A DNA stretch of 64,000 nt from Alkaliphilus serpentinus (GCF_009017255.1 NZ_WBZB01000002.1:1-64000), one strand, 5' to 3'; counted from the first letter of the stretch, positions 18,839 to 28,356 are shown. The notes: generated from the sequence alone by a model not told the origin. Numbers and translations: made by a program.

Positions 18839-19003
18839 ATGAATCAGCAGCATCCATCTATGGAAGTTATGTGTCATGTCCACAACTGTAAGTTTAATGA
18901 GAATGACTATTGCTTTGCTCCTAAACTAGAAGTAAATCCTCTACAGGGCAGCGGAGCATCTAATTCAAAAGAAGCCCTTTGTACAACCTTCCAGCCCCGC
19001 TAA
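18839..19003 (+). CDS. DUF1540 small cysteine protein
   Basis: 54-aa protein starting MNQQHPSMEV, with GGAGG eight bases before this ATG; an upstream in-frame ATG lacks a ribosome site. Four cysteines (MCHVHNCKFN, YCFAP, CTTF) match the DUF1540 pattern, and metal binding is likely but unproven. It is divergent from whiA and convergent with the Nudix gene, sharing a hairpin terminator with it. It is one of only three plus-strand genes in the window. Confidence 0.85.
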   Translation: MNQQHPSMEVMCHVHNCKFNENDYCFAPKLEVNPLQGSGASNSKEALCTTFQPR

Positions 19004-19010
19004 ACCCTAA

Positions 19011-19040
19011 TAAGACCTCACTTCTCTGGTGAGGTCTTTG
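19011..19040. terminator. Shared hairpin between convergent DUF1540 and Nudix genes
   Basis: AAGACCTCAC-loop-GTGAGGTCTT with modest T content on both sides. It overlaps the Nudix stop codon. Confidence 0.55.
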
Positions 19041-19467
19041 TATATTCTTCAATGGCTTTTTTAATAATATCCTTTTCATCAGTATATTTGGCTAGGTCTA
19101 CCACTCGATTAATATGTATGAATTTTGCCTCAATAAAGCCCTCTTCTTTTTGGGGTGTACAATTGATACTTCTTGATTGCATCAGAAACCAATGAACGGT
19201 TTTACTTATTTTATCATTATCCTCCCAGCTATTCTTATAGGTGTAGTGGATTTTTCCAAGGTACTGTATTACCTCTACCTTAACACCAGCCTCTTCAAGG
19301 ACCTCTCTTATAGCTGTTTGCTCATAATCCTCATCAATTTCTACCTTCCCTTTTGGTAGAACCCAATCTCCATTATATTTTTTTAGCATTAAAATGGCAT
19401 TGCCAAAAATCACTACTCCACCTGAACTAACTTCTTCCCGCACCTTCTCCACTCCTTTGTCTTTCAT
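19018..19467 (-). CDS. Nudix hydrolase
   Basis: 149-aa MutT-fold hydrolase. A complete Nudix box (GX5EX7REUXEEXGU) lies at about residues 40-62, from GKVEIDEDYE to REVLEEAGV. The preceding WVLPKGKVE resembles the diadenosine-polyphosphate/ADP-ribose type members, but the substrate cannot be read from the sequence. It lies between tnaA and whiA with no clear functional tie to either. Confidence 0.88.
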   Translation of the reverse strand: MKDKGVEKVREEVSSGGVVIFGNAILMLKKYNGDWVLPKGKVEIDEDYEQTAIREVLEEAGVKVEVIQYLGKIHYTYKNSWEDNDKISKTVHWFLMQSRSINCTPQKEEGFIEAKFIHINRVVDLAKYTDEKDIIKKAIEEYTKTSPEK

Positions 19468-19570
19468 CTTCCAGTGCTTCTGCTTTTATGTAATTTTATC
19501 AAGTCTTATTTAAGTATATAATTAAATTATCATATTACTTAGATGATTTCAACATGATATATATAAAGGG

Positions 19571-19597
19571 AAAGCCATGGGTCTTCCCATGGCTTAG
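19571..19597 (-). terminator. Hairpin terminator of tnaA
   Basis: AAGCCATGGG-loop-CCCATGGCTT followed by TTCCCTTTATAT on the minus strand. The stem is strong but the T-run is interrupted. Confidence 0.65.
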
Positions 19598-19604
19598 AAA
19601 TTGA

Positions 19605-20987
19605 TTATTCAACTGGCTTAAGCTTTGCTGTAAAATGTCTTAATACCTCAGGCTCATATGTAAATTCAAAGCCCTTTAAGGTATCTCTTCTTTTCCAAAT
19701 TTCAATTAATGCATCAGCAACTACATCCATATGTCTATCAGTGTAAACTCGTCTTGGAATAGTTAATCTTAATAGTTCCATAGGAGATTCTAAATGTTCT
19801 CCTGTCTCAGGGTCTCTTCCTAATAAGAAGGATCCAATTTCAACTGCCCTTACGCCAGCTTCTTTATATAGCTCAACACATACAGCTTGGGCAGGGAACT
19901 GATAATAAGGGATATGGGGACAAAATTTCTTACAATCAACAAAAACCGCATGTCCTCCTACTGGTCTTTGAATAGGTATACCTGCATCAATTAATCTTTG
20001 ACCAAGGTATTCTATCTGACCAATTCTATTTTCTAAGTAATCCTCTTCCACTACTTCCCTTAAGCCCCTTGCCAAGGCCTCCATATCTCTACCGGATAAT
20101 CCACCATAGGTTGGGAAGCCTTCTATTGGAACAACCATTGATCGAACCATTGTATATAGCTCTTCATCATCCTTAATAGCAACCATACCGCCCATATTTA
20201 CGATACCATCTTTTTTGGCACTCATAGTTAACCCATCACCATAGCTAAACATTTCTAAAATAATCTCAGCTACAGTTTTATTTTCATAGCCCTTTTCTCT
20301 TTGCTTAATAAAATAGGCATTTTCAGCAAATCTAGCTGCATCAAAGAAGACCCTTAAACCATAACGATCTCCAATTTCTTTAACTCCCTTGATATTCTCC
20401 ATTGAAACAGGCTGCCCACCAGCACTGTTACAGGTTACAGTAACTAAAATAAAGGAGCAATTCTCAACACCCTTTTCCTTAATAAAGGCCTCAAGCTTTT
20501 CTAAATCAAAGTTTCCTTTAAAGGGATGCTCGGTTTCTGTATCGTATGCATCCTCTATAACAAAATTAACAGCTCTACCACCCTTTAGCTCTATGTGTGC
20601 TTTAGTAGTGTCAAAATGCATATTTCCTAGAACATAGTGGCCCTTTTGTTTGATCAAAAGGGGGAATAGTACATTTTCGGCGCCTCTTCCTTGATGGGTT
20701 GGAACAAAATATTTGTAACCAATAATATCATTTACACTCTTCTCTAGGTTATAAAAGTTTCTGCTGCCTGCATAGGATTCATCACCCATCATGATGCCTG
20801 CCCACTGCCAATCGCTCATGGCTCCTGTTCCACTATCGGTTAAAAGGTCAATATAGATATCCTCTGCCCTTAATGCAAATTGATTATAGCCAACTTCCTT
20901 TATTCTAGTTTCCCTTTCTTCCCTAGGGATTAGCTTTATTGGCTCAACCATTTTAATTTTATAGGGCTCTGCCTTTCTGTCGTACAT
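19605..20987 (-). CDS. tnaA: Tryptophanase
   Basis: 460-aa PLP-dependent beta-lyase splitting tryptophan to indole, pyruvate and ammonia. The PLP lysine is in MSAKKDG near residue 257. The sister enzyme tyrosine phenol-lyase is similar, but three sites read as tryptophanase: [12 protein letters not shown] where the lyase has MERG (no phenol-binding Arg), FDTT where it has TTT, and LRHFTAKL with the His that the lyase replaces by Phe. No tnaC-like leader or tnaB permease is seen. It is a monocistronic unit between glmR and the Nudix gene. Confidence 0.88.
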   Translation of the reverse strand: MYDRKAEPYKIKMVEPIKLIPREERETRIKEVGYNQFALRAEDIYIDLLTDSGTGAMSDWQWAGIMMGDESYAGSRNFYNLEKSVNDIIGYKYFVPTHQGRGAENVLFPLLIKQKGHYVLGNMHFDTTKAHIELKGGRAVNFVIEDAYDTETEHPFKGNFDLEKLEAFIKEKGVENCSFILVTVTCNSAGGQPVSMENIKGVKEIGDRYGLRVFFDAARFAENAYFIKQREKGYENKTVAEIILEMFSYGDGLTMSAKKDGIVNMGGMVAIKDDEELYTMVRSMVVPIEGFPTYGGLSGRDMEALARGLREVVEEDYLENRIGQIEYLGQRLIDAGIPIQRPVGGHAVFVDCKKFCPHIPYYQFPAQAVCVELYKEAGVRAVEIGSFLLGRDPETGEHLESPMELLRLTIPRRVYTDRHMDVVADALIEIWKRRDTLKGFEFTYEPEVLRHFTAKLKPVE

Positions 20988-21137
20988 ATTTCATCCTCCT
21001 ATCATTTGATTTATTAAAATTTTTTACTACTTAAAATTTTTTGTCATTTTATGAATTCTACAATTATTCTAAAATTCCTTCTAAAAATTTTGAATTTAAT
21101 AAAACTATAATAGTATTACCTATTACCTGTATTCTTG

Positions 21138-22397
21138 CTACCCCTTTACCAGCCTTACGATAATCTTTGATAGCTTAATAGCATCATGTCTGACATAATC
21201 CTTCTTAATCTCGATTAAATTATCTTGAATAATATCAATATCCTTCGATTTTAATGAATTTCCATCTTCTTCTGAGAAACCAATTAGCTTAGCTCCTTCC
21301 AAAAGGTATTTTTCCCTTACCTCCTTAGGTATATCCCCAGTGTTAACAATTACATAATCTAAGCTAAGGCCACTACAATGATTATATAAGGCCTCTACAT
21401 GCTTATAGGCCCCATATCCGTCGGTTTCGCCAGGCTGTGTCATAACGTTGGGAATATAAACCTTTATGGCTTCTGTATTTAAAAGGCTGTTTCTTATATT
21501 CTTAATTAGTAGATTAGGTATTATACTGGTGTATAGGCTTCCTGGACCAAGAACCACTATATCTGCATTCAGGATTGCTTCAACAGCATCTCCAACGGCT
21601 TCTGATTCCTTTGGCTTAATAAACACCCTTTCAATAGGACTCTTGTCCTCTAGACTCTTATAGGGGATATTGGATTCTCCCTTTATGATCCTTCCATTTT
21701 CCAGTTTTGCATAAAGGGTTACATTTTCTAAGGTTACTGGTAAAACCTGGCCCCTTACAGCTAAAACCTCACTCATGCTTTTTACTGCATCTTCAAAATT
21801 GTTACTTATACCATTCATAGAGGCTATAAACAGATTTCCAAAGCTTTGACCCTTCAAAGACCCTTCCTCAAATCTATATTGTAGCAGTTTCTCCATTGTG
21901 GGCTCCATCTCAGCAAGGGCCAGTATACAGTTTCTGATGTCCCCTGGCGGAAGCATTCCTAAATCCTCTCTAAGCTTCCCAGAGCCGCCACCATCATCGG
22001 CCACTGTTACAATAGCAGTAATATTAGAAGTGAATAGCTTAAGTCCACGTAGCAAAACAGATAATCCCGTTCCTCCTCCAATTACCACTACCTTTGGCCC
22101 TCTTGCCCTCAGCTTTATGTCGTGGACAAGATTGGGTTTCAGGGGCGTACCCCTCCCCTGAATTGAGATGCTTGTAGAAAATATGTTCATTATAGATGCC
22201 ATAACCTTATAAAAACCAAAAATAGTAAGGGTTACACCTGCAACTCCAACCAACAGAGCAGTACCATTGGTAAAAGACCACTTGAAATCCCTCATTAAAA
22301 CAGTAAAGGACAAGGCCATTAGGATTATTCCCGAAAAGCCAACTAGAGCCCATCTTTTTACTTGTAACCCTGGTCTCATCCACTGAATCCACTTCAT
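21138..22397 (-). CDS. glmR: Gluconeogenesis factor GlmR (YvcK/CofD-like)
   Basis: 419 aa. Two N-terminal membrane helices (about residues 14-32 and 40-62) precede the CofD-like domain, which begins VVVIGGGTGLSVLLRGL near residue 95 and binds UDP-sugars in Bacillus. The family is needed for growth on gluconeogenic substrates and stimulates GlmS. The membrane anchor is a common variant in Clostridia. It overlaps rapZ by one base in the murB-rapZ-glmR operon. Confidence 0.94.
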   Translation of the reverse strand: MKWIQWMRPGLQVKRWALVGFSGIILMALSFTVLMRDFKWSFTNGTALLVGVAGVTLTIFGFYKVMASIMNIFSTSISIQGRGTPLKPNLVHDIKLRARGPKVVVIGGGTGLSVLLRGLKLFTSNITAIVTVADDGGGSGKLREDLGMLPPGDIRNCILALAEMEPTMEKLLQYRFEEGSLKGQSFGNLFIASMNGISNNFEDAVKSMSEVLAVRGQVLPVTLENVTLYAKLENGRIIKGESNIPYKSLEDKSPIERVFIKPKESEAVGDAVEAILNADIVVLGPGSLYTSIIPNLLIKNIRNSLLNTEAIKVYIPNVMTQPGETDGYGAYKHVEALYNHCSGLSLDYVIVNTGDIPKEVREKYLLEGAKLIGFSEEDGNSLKSKDIDIIQDNLIEIKKDYVRHDAIKLSKIIVRLVKG

Positions 22398-23272
22398 TAT
22401 TGTTTTTTCCTTTCCTTACCAATAAATGCGTCCCTATGATTTAAAATAACCCTATAGCCCTTGGCCTTAAGCTGTTGATGCATTAGGTGACTGATGGTTA
22501 CCGATCGATGCCTACCTCCAGTGCAGCCTATGGCCAAAACCAGCTGGTTTTTACCTTCCTTTATATAATGGGGAATTAAGAAGTCCATCAGATCAAAAAG
22601 CTTGTTAACAAAGGTGACGCTTACCGGTGAATTCATTACATAATCTCTAATAACCTCATCATCTCCAGTAAAATCCCTAAGCTCTTCATCGTAATAAGGA
22701 TTCGGCAAAAACCTCACATCAAAAACAAGGTCAGAATCTATGGGGATGCCATGCTTAAAGCCGAAGGATACTATAGAAATCATTAAATTATTAGAGTCAT
22801 TGCCCTCAATATAAATGCTTTTTAGCTCCTCCTTTAGCTGAGAAGGTATTAATCGAGTGGTGTCGATGATGTTATTGGCCATTTTCTTTAAGTCCTTTAG
22901 CATTTCCCTTTCCTTCTCTATTCCCTCACTAATGGAGGCTTCCGGAGAAAGGGGGTGACTTCTTCTGGTTTCTTTAAAACGTTTTACTAAGACTTCATCA
23001 CTGGCATCCAAAAATAGTACCTCAAACTGATGACCCAAATCCTGTAAATCCTTAAGACTTTTGGAGAGGTCATTAAAAAAGAGGCCTCCTCTAATATCTA
23101 TCACCAGAGCAATTTTCTCAATTTTTCCCTGGGTTTGATTACATAGTTCCATAAACTTAGGGATTAATATTGGTGGTAGATTATCTACACAGTAAAAGCC
23201 AAAATCCTCCATATGTTTAACAGCTTGGCTTTTGCCGGCACCAGATAAACCTGAAATGATTACTGCCTTCAT
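22397..23272 (-). CDS. rapZ: RNase adapter / nucleotide-binding protein RapZ (YvcJ)
   Basis: P-loop protein of about 291 aa: [10 protein letters not shown] near residue 8, and a C-terminal [18 protein letters not shown] segment typical of RapZ. The family binds small RNAs or metabolites in cell-wall precursor control. The ATG at 23272 is preferred over the TTG just before it. It lies directly between murB and glmR, the canonical order. Confidence 0.94.
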   Translation of the reverse strand: MKAVIISGLSGAGKSQAVKHMEDFGFYCVDNLPPILIPKFMELCNQTQGKIEKIALVIDIRGGLFFNDLSKSLKDLQDLGHQFEVLFLDASDEVLVKRFKETRRSHPLSPEASISEGIEKEREMLKDLKKMANNIIDTTRLIPSQLKEELKSIYIEGNDSNNLMISIVSFGFKHGIPIDSDLVFDVRFLPNPYYDEELRDFTGDDEVIRDYVMNSPVSVTFVNKLFDLMDFLIPHYIKEGKNQLVLAIGCTGGRHRSVTISHLMHQQLKAKGYRVILNHRDAFIGKERKKQ

Positions 23273-23301
23273 CAAAACACCTTCTTCCTATGGTCATTAA
23301 A

Positions 23302-24216
23302 TTACTCCTCACCTATTAGCTTTATCTCTGTTTCAAGGTCAACTCCAAAGTTATTCTTAACTGTTTTTTGAATGTGCTTAACTAAATCCATAACATCCTT
23401 AGCTGTTGCATTACCTACATTGACTATAAACCCACAATGAAGCTCTGAAACCTGGGCCCCGCCAATACGGAAGCCTCTAAGATTGCTATCTTGAATTAGC
23501 TTTCCTGCAAAATACCCCTCAGGTCTTTTAAATACACTGCCTGCACTTGGCAAATGGAGGGGCTGCTTTGTGGTTCTTTGAAAATTTAAATCATCTACCT
23601 TTTCTTTAATAAGACTATATTCCTTCTCCTGAAGCTCCATCTCCACCTCCAGTACAATATAGCCTTCCTTCTGAATAATGCTGGTTCTATAGCCCATTCC
23701 CATCTCTTCAATTGATAGGTCAATAACATTGCCCTTTTTATCAAGGGCCCTTACAAGTTTAACAACATCCTTCATTTCACCGCCATAGGCTCCTGCATTC
23801 ATGGTTACAGCACCACCTAAGGTTCCCGGTATGCCACTGGCAAATTCCAAACCACTTAGGCTGGCCTTTAAGGCATGCTTCGATAGGGTAGATAAAAGAA
23901 TCCCCCCTTGGGCCATTATTTTATTACCTTCAAGGGTAATTTGATTAAAATTTTCGGCTATCTTTATTACAACACGTCTTAAACCCTTGTCGCTAATTAA
24001 AAGATTCGAACCATTACCCATTACAAAATACTCAATATCCTCTTCGTTACATATATGTATAATACCTTGGATTTCATCAATGGTTTTCGGTAGTAATAAG
24101 AAATCTGCAGGTCCCCCAATCTTAAAGGAGGTATGATTTTTCATTGGTTCATCCTGTAGAACATTCTCTTCCTTTATGACTTCTATAAATTGCTTTCTCA
24201 GCTGGGCTTTATTCAT
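23302..24216 (-). CDS. murB: UDP-N-acetylenolpyruvoylglucosamine reductase
   Basis: Reduces UDP-GlcNAc-enolpyruvate to UDP-MurNAc using FAD and NADPH. 304 aa of the shorter type II form. FAD-binding FVMGNGSNLLISD and GIPGTLGGAVTMNAGAYGGE are visible, as are the catalytic-serine segment LPSAGSVFKRPEG and the end segment VSELHCGFIVNVGNATAKDV. It is the first gene of an operon with rapZ and glmR, behind a near-consensus promoter at 24277-24305. Confidence 0.97.
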   Translation of the reverse strand: MNKAQLRKQFIEVIKEENVLQDEPMKNHTSFKIGGPADFLLLPKTIDEIQGIIHICNEEDIEYFVMGNGSNLLISDKGLRRVVIKIAENFNQITLEGNKIMAQGGILLSTLSKHALKASLSGLEFASGIPGTLGGAVTMNAGAYGGEMKDVVKLVRALDKKGNVIDLSIEEMGMGYRTSIIQKEGYIVLEVEMELQEKEYSLIKEKVDDLNFQRTTKQPLHLPSAGSVFKRPEGYFAGKLIQDSNLRGFRIGGAQVSELHCGFIVNVGNATAKDVMDLVKHIQKTVKNNFGVDLETEIKLIGEE

Positions 24217-24276
24217 GTATATTCACTCCTATTATTAAGTGGTTGCAATCTATTATATCCATTTCGATTTATTTCA

Positions 24277-24305
24277 AGTATATACTTTTTTAGAATAAGG
24301 GTCAA
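24277..24305 (-). promoter_or_regulatory. Promoter of murB-rapZ-glmR
   Basis: TTGACC, exactly 17 bases, then TATACT on the minus strand, about 60 bases before murB. This is one of the best sigma-A matches in the window. Confidence 0.75.
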
Positions 24306-24315
24306 TTCCATGTAG

Positions 24316-25671
24316 TTAATTCCTCATTTTAAGGTTTATTAGGGCTTTTATATTATCTTCAGCATCCTTTAGGAGTTGAGGCACATTCTTCTTCCCTAGA
24401 AGCCCCTGATGAATTTCCTTTTGCAAGGCGGCGTCAATGTCCTTCCAATAGGGATGGGGTGGAATAATAATGGTGTTTTCCAAGGATGTATAAAGCATGG
24501 ACATCATAGGATCTCCCATATAGATATTTCCTACAGAACTCTTCACAGGAAAAACCCCTAATCTATACAGTTGCTGCTGGTGGTCATCCTCAACTAAATG
24601 CTTTAAAAAGGCAACACACATTTTTAATTTCTCTTCCTCCTCTTGATGGCTAATTCCATAAGACCCAAAGGTGTTGCTCATTGATACAGGTTTGCCTAAA
24701 GCTCCGGTGGGAAATAATGCAACTCCATAACTAAATCCATTACCGCTGTTTCTAAGATTTTCAAGGACGTTTAAAGCCCAGGTCCCCGATGGAATTACAG
24801 CTACTCTTTGATCCTTATAAAAGGACTCCCACACTTGATTGGAGGTATTCTCTCCGAAGGCTGGATGGGTTACATGATATTGATACTTTAAATCCATCAC
24901 CTTATTTAGGCCACTGATGGCTAAGTCTCCGTTAAACACATATGCTAGTTCTTCATTAATTACAGTAGCCCCATCACTTAAAAAAATCCCCCATAAATTA
25001 TAATAGCCTGGACTTACAAAGCTATTGAAACCATAATAGTCTATTTGATCCCCACCCTTACTATCGAAGGTTAGTAGCTGAAGCTTTTCAACAAATTCCT
25101 CATAGGTCCAAATACCCTCTTTGGGTGGCTCTACACCCCGTTGCTGAAAGATGTCTAAATTTAATAGAAGGCCATAGGTATTCATCATCCATGGCATAGC
25201 CAAAATCTTTCCGTTATAGGTAACTGCCCTAATGGCCTCTTGTCTAAAGCTCCTTATTTCATCTACCGTCATATATTGATCTAAGGCTTCCAGCTTGCCA
25301 CTGGCAATAATAGTGTAATCGCTTCCCACAGGTAGTATATCTGGAGGATTCCCAAGCTTTAAGGCTGTCTCCAGCTGCACAGGCCCCTTCTCCCAATCAA
25401 TAGGGGTTAAATCTATATATACTCCGGGATATTTTCTTTCAAAGCTATTAATTTTCTCCCTTATCCATCTATACTGAGTACCCGTTAAGCGATCTAATCT
25501 GGGATAATCCCAAAGGGATATGATGCCCCTCCAGTAGGTTTCTTCTTGAGATTCATTGAAATCCACCTCAAGGGGCCTATTTCGGAAAAAGTAAAAGGGA
25601 CCTAGAATAATAAAAATAAATAACAAGATAAACAATAAAAATTTAATTTGAAGCTTTCTTAATGAATTCAT
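24316..25671 (-). CDS. Membrane-anchored extracellular solute-binding protein (family 1)
   Basis: 451 aa. An N-terminal hydrophobic segment (residues ~10-28, LLFILLFIFIILGPFYFF) has no lipobox cysteine, so it is more likely an uncleaved anchor than a lipoprotein signal. The rest is a type 1 sugar-type binding fold (DILPVGSDYTIIASGKLEALD; VAVIPSGTWALNVLENL; SNTFGSYGIS). No ABC permease or ATPase gene adjoins, so it may be an orphan receptor or work with a distant transporter. The ligand is unknown, although the family is carbohydrate-biased. Confidence 0.8.
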   Translation of the reverse strand: MNSLRKLQIKFLLFILLFIFIILGPFYFFRNRPLEVDFNESQEETYWRGIISLWDYPRLDRLTGTQYRWIREKINSFERKYPGVYIDLTPIDWEKGPVQLETALKLGNPPDILPVGSDYTIIASGKLEALDQYMTVDEIRSFRQEAIRAVTYNGKILAMPWMMNTYGLLLNLDIFQQRGVEPPKEGIWTYEEFVEKLQLLTFDSKGGDQIDYYGFNSFVSPGYYNLWGIFLSDGATVINEELAYVFNGDLAISGLNKVMDLKYQYHVTHPAFGENTSNQVWESFYKDQRVAVIPSGTWALNVLENLRNSGNGFSYGVALFPTGALGKPVSMSNTFGSYGISHQEEEEKLKMCVAFLKHLVEDDHQQQLYRLGVFPVKSSVGNIYMGDPMMSMLYTSLENTIIIPPHPYWKDIDAALQKEIHQGLLGKKNVPQLLKDAEDNIKALINLKMRN

Positions 25672-25745
25672 ATATACCCCTCCCCTTAAATTTTATTCCC
25701 TAAGGAATACTGATATACTAAGGGGACAGAAAAACAGGATTTTTT

Positions 25746-25781
25746 TCCAAAAACTAAAGCCAATCTATGATAGATTAGCTT
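25746..25781 (-). terminator. Terminator of the moaA-MOSC operon
   Basis: Minus-strand AAGCTAATCTA / TAGATTGGCTT followed by TAGTTTTTGG. The 5' arm overlaps the stop codon of the MOSC gene. Confidence 0.7.
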
Positions 25782-26194
25782 CTACTTCTGATTATCCCTT
25801 CATCTCCAACACAAACGCTACCCTCATGAAGGATTCTTCCAAAGGCTATCTCATCCCTGAGACTACATGGGTCACCCTTCTTTAATAAAGGACAATCTCT
25901 ATGACAATCTTTGCCAGACTCCTCTACTAGAAAGACTGCATCTCCTACATGAATTTGTACATTTTTTTTGATATTGCCCGGGAAATCGACATCTAATACA
26001 AAGTTTCCTACAAATTTATTATGACAAAATCCTCTTTCAGTACTGTTTTCAATGGTATTATAGCCCCTTACTGATATAAAACTCACCTGTCTAGGTTTAC
26101 TATCATCAAAGGTTCTAGGATTTACATGTATTTCATTAAGGGGGATGAATTTTTTATCTGTGTCCTTAATAAATATATAAGTGATTCTTCCCAT
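25775..26194 (-). CDS. MOSC-domain protein
   Basis: About 139 aa. The C-terminal pattern VGDAVFLVEESGKDCHRDCPLLKKGDPC...GRILHEGSVCVGDEG matches small MOSC (MoCo sulfurase C-terminal) proteins, whose conserved Cys is thought to carry sulfur or bind Moco. The ATG at 26194 lies one base after the moaA stop with GGGGG upstream; a longer frame from 26236 would overlap moaA by 41 bases and is less likely. Position after moaA, under the same riboswitch, supports a molybdenum cofactor role. Confidence 0.78.
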   Translation of the reverse strand: MGRITYIFIKDTDKKFIPLNEIHVNPRTFDDSKPRQVSFISVRGYNTIENSTERGFCHNKFVGNFVLDVDFPGNIKKNVQIHVGDAVFLVEESGKDCHRDCPLLKKGDPCSLRDEIAFGRILHEGSVCVGDEGIIRSRS

Positions 26195-26195
26195 C

Positions 26196-27164
26196 TTATC
26201 CCCCAATTTCCGACATGTTCCTTTTGCTAATCTCATGCCTATTTGAATATAAAAAGTGTCTTTCAGGTTTTTGCATGATTGAATTCTTAAGGACCTCAGC
26301 TATCTCCTGAGGATTGTTTCTAACAACCTGCATAATATCTATTTCATGGTTACTGTGGAGACAGGGCTTCAGCCTTCCATCACTGGTAAGTCTAATTCTA
26401 TTACAGCTTCCACAAAAGTGACTACTGATGGGGTTGATAAAACCAACTCTTCCCTTTCCTTCTGGCAACCGATAATATTCAGCTGGACCTGAAGTCTTTT
26501 CATGGATGGGTATTAATTCTCCAATAGATTTCTTCACCTCATGGTTGGATATAAATCTCTCTGTAGCCCATTGGCTTGCCTCTCCTACCGGCATCAATTC
26601 TATGAATCTTACATCGATTTCGTCCTTCAAGGTTAATTGAGCAAAATCTACTACTTCATCATCATTAAAGCCTCCAATGATAACGGTGTTAAGCTTAATA
26701 GGGGTCATCCCTAAATTTATTGCCTCTTGAATACCATCTAATACCTTATATAGATCCCCACCCCTAGTTATCTCCTTAAACCTATTGGGTTTTAAAGAAT
26801 CAATACTAATGTTTACTCGTTTTAAGCCCGCCCTTTTTAAATCCTTGGCCATATCCTTTAGGAATATTCCATTGGTTGTTAAAGCGATATCGTCAACTCC
26901 ATCAATGGCAGCTACTCCATCTATTAGCTGAAGGATATCCCTTCTCACCAATGGCTCTCCACCAGTTATTCTAATTTTATTAATCCCTAGCTTTGCTCCT
27001 GCTTCAACTATTGATATGATTTCTTCAAAGGTGAGGATTTCCTTATGGAGCTTTTTATTACGAATGCCTTCCTCTGGCATGCAATATTGACATCTTAAAT
27101 TACATAGGTCTGTTATAGATATCCTCATATAATTTATTCTTCTTGAATATATATCCTTCATCAT
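26196..27164 (-). CDS. moaA: GTP 3',8-cyclase (molybdenum cofactor biosynthesis protein A)
   Basis: Radical-SAM enzyme making the first intermediate of molybdopterin from GTP. 322 aa. The N-terminal cluster motif CNLRCQYC, GGEPLVRRDI, the C-terminal second cluster motif (HFCGSCNRIRLTSDGRLKPC) and the terminal Gly-Gly are all present. Its leader at 27193-27345 is a Moco riboswitch with a terminator, so end-product control is expected. It is cotranscribed with the MOSC gene and lies next to fdhD. Confidence 0.97.
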   Translation of the reverse strand: MMKDIYSRRINYMRISITDLCNLRCQYCMPEEGIRNKKLHKEILTFEEIISIVEAGAKLGINKIRITGGEPLVRRDILQLIDGVAAIDGVDDIALTTNGIFLKDMAKDLKRAGLKRVNISIDSLKPNRFKEITRGGDLYKVLDGIQEAINLGMTPIKLNTVIIGGFNDDEVVDFAQLTLKDEIDVRFIELMPVGEASQWATERFISNHEVKKSIGELIPIHEKTSGPAEYYRLPEGKGRVGFINPISSHFCGSCNRIRLTSDGRLKPCLHSNHEIDIMQVVRNNPQEIAEVLKNSIMQKPERHFLYSNRHEISKRNMSEIGG

Positions 27165-27192
27165 CCTTCACCCCTTCATCCTTATACAAGAT

Positions 27193-27225
27193 CCAATATA
27201 AAAGCCAGTCCTTGAAAGGACTGGC
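27193..27225 (-). terminator. Riboswitch expression-platform terminator upstream of moaA
   Basis: Minus-strand GCCAGTCC-TTTCAA-GGACTGGC followed by TTTTATATT lies between the Moco aptamer and the moaA ribosome site. It is a classic transcription-attenuation platform. Confidence 0.85.
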
Positions 27226-27227
27226 GA

Positions 27228-27345
27228 ATTCATCAATTCCAGCTAATTTCCTTTCCAATAGAGGGAGGCAAAAGAATTTCTTCTTTAACCCGTCGGCCAT
27301 TCTTCATAGATGGTGGTCCTTAGAAGGTAAGGCTCGGAAATTTGT
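27228..27345 (-). promoter_or_regulatory. Molybdenum cofactor (Moco RNA motif) riboswitch
   Basis: Conserved blocks occur in order on the minus strand: CCGAGCC, TTACCT, GGACCACC, GGCCGACGGG, and GCCTCCCTCTATTGGAAAGG. The last block nearly matches the E. coli moaA leader. A stem AAAGAA-GAAA-TTCTTT occupies the P3 position, whose presence is usually read as molybdenum rather than tungsten cofactor sensing. The element sits directly before a terminator and moaA. A TATAAT box at 27382-27387 could start the transcript. A 66-aa ORF overlapping this region is not credible. Confidence 0.88.
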
Positions 27346-27399
27346 TATTTTTATAATAATTATTTTTTAACAGTTTTTCTTATTATAGCATTTTTATGC

Positions 27400-28182
27400 T
27401 TAAAATGATACTCTATTTAAGTCATGATATATATTCATTTTCTTACCTCTAGCGAAACCTATTAGAGTAACCCCCAATTCCTTAGCTATACTATAGGTCA
27501 ATTCAGTAGGGGCTGACCTTGAAATTACAACTGGTATTTCCCTCTTGCTGGTTTTTATTATCATCTCAGAGGATATTCTACCGCTGGTAATCAGTAGCTT
27601 ATCTCCCAAGTTTATTTCTTTAAGGATAGCTTCTCCGATTATTTTATCTAGAGCGTTGTGTCTTCCAACATCCTCATGGAATAAAATAATGTTTTTATCG
27701 TCACATAAGCAGCAACTATGAACTCCTCCAGTATTTCTAAAGAGGGTTGACATTTGATTAAATCTACCCACAAGACTGTATAGTTCCTCTAAGGCAATAC
27801 TTACATTCCCTTTAATTTTTTGGGTACCCAATGAATCAAGAACATTGTAGAAAATGGTTCCCTTACCACAGCCGGTTGTAACCGTTCTTTTTCCATAGAG
27901 CTTTTCAGTTATAGCTGAAACTTCTCTTATATTAATATATCCATGTCCTTTTTCTTCATCAATTCGAATATCTATTACATCCTCAATGGATTTTATGAAA
28001 CCCTCTGAGGCTAAAAAGCCTATTAATAGGTAGTCAAGGCCTTTGGGGGTGCAAAGAAGGGTAATAAACTCATTACCGTTTACAAATATGGTAAATGGGT
28101 ACTCTATAACTAGAATATCATCTACCTCATTAACAGTATCTTCAAAGACTTTATGAATTTTAATGGTTTTTACTTCATCCAT
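27400..28182 (-). CDS. fdhD: Formate dehydrogenase accessory sulfurtransferase FdhD
   Basis: Sulfurates the bis-MGD cofactor for insertion into formate dehydrogenase. 260 aa. Family blocks seen: LLIGFLASEGFI, VTTGCGKGTIF, GGVHSCCLCDD (Cys-rich loop), EDVGRHNALDKIIGEA and SGRISSEMI. GGAG lies eight bases before the ATG. It is adjacent to the Moco operon and within 5 kb of its likely client fdhA. Confidence 0.96.
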   Translation of the reverse strand: MDEVKTIKIHKVFEDTVNEVDDILVIEYPFTIFVNGNEFITLLCTPKGLDYLLIGFLASEGFIKSIEDVIDIRIDEEKGHGYINIREVSAITEKLYGKRTVTTGCGKGTIFYNVLDSLGTQKIKGNVSIALEELYSLVGRFNQMSTLFRNTGGVHSCCLCDDKNIILFHEDVGRHNALDKIIGEAILKEINLGDKLLITSGRISSEMIIKTSKREIPVVISRSAPTELTYSIAKELGVTLIGFARGKKMNIYHDLNRVSF

Positions 28183-28233
28183 ATCATCAGCTCCAATGCT
28201 TTACATATATTTATATTATAACATTAGATGAAA

Positions 28234-28321
28234 TTACAATTAATAATTAATAATTAGTAATTTATAATTGGAAATTTGCTAGGCAAATTCTTCATCAATT
28301 CAACATTTAACATTCAACATT
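28234..28321. repeat. Copy of the AATTTGC-hairpin / TTCAACATT repeat
   Basis: ATTAATAATTAGTAATT blocks, a small GGAAATTTGC...GCAAATTC hairpin, then TTCATCAATTCAACATTTAA and a second TTCAACATT. The same order occurs at 5283-5343 and 54050-54218. It lies between divergent fdhD and the ferritin-like gene. Confidence 0.6.
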
Positions 28322-28356
28322 AGATTATATTTTTTATGTCGAAAGGAGTAGTTAAA

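Noticed and set aside
19605-20987. Tyrosine phenol-lyase
   Set aside because: The sites that separate the two enzymes (AVEIGSF, FDTT, LRHFTA) all read as tryptophanase.
27100-27300. 66-aa minus-strand ORF upstream of moaA
   Set aside because: It runs through the Moco riboswitch and its terminator; conserved RNA blocks and hairpins explain the sequence.
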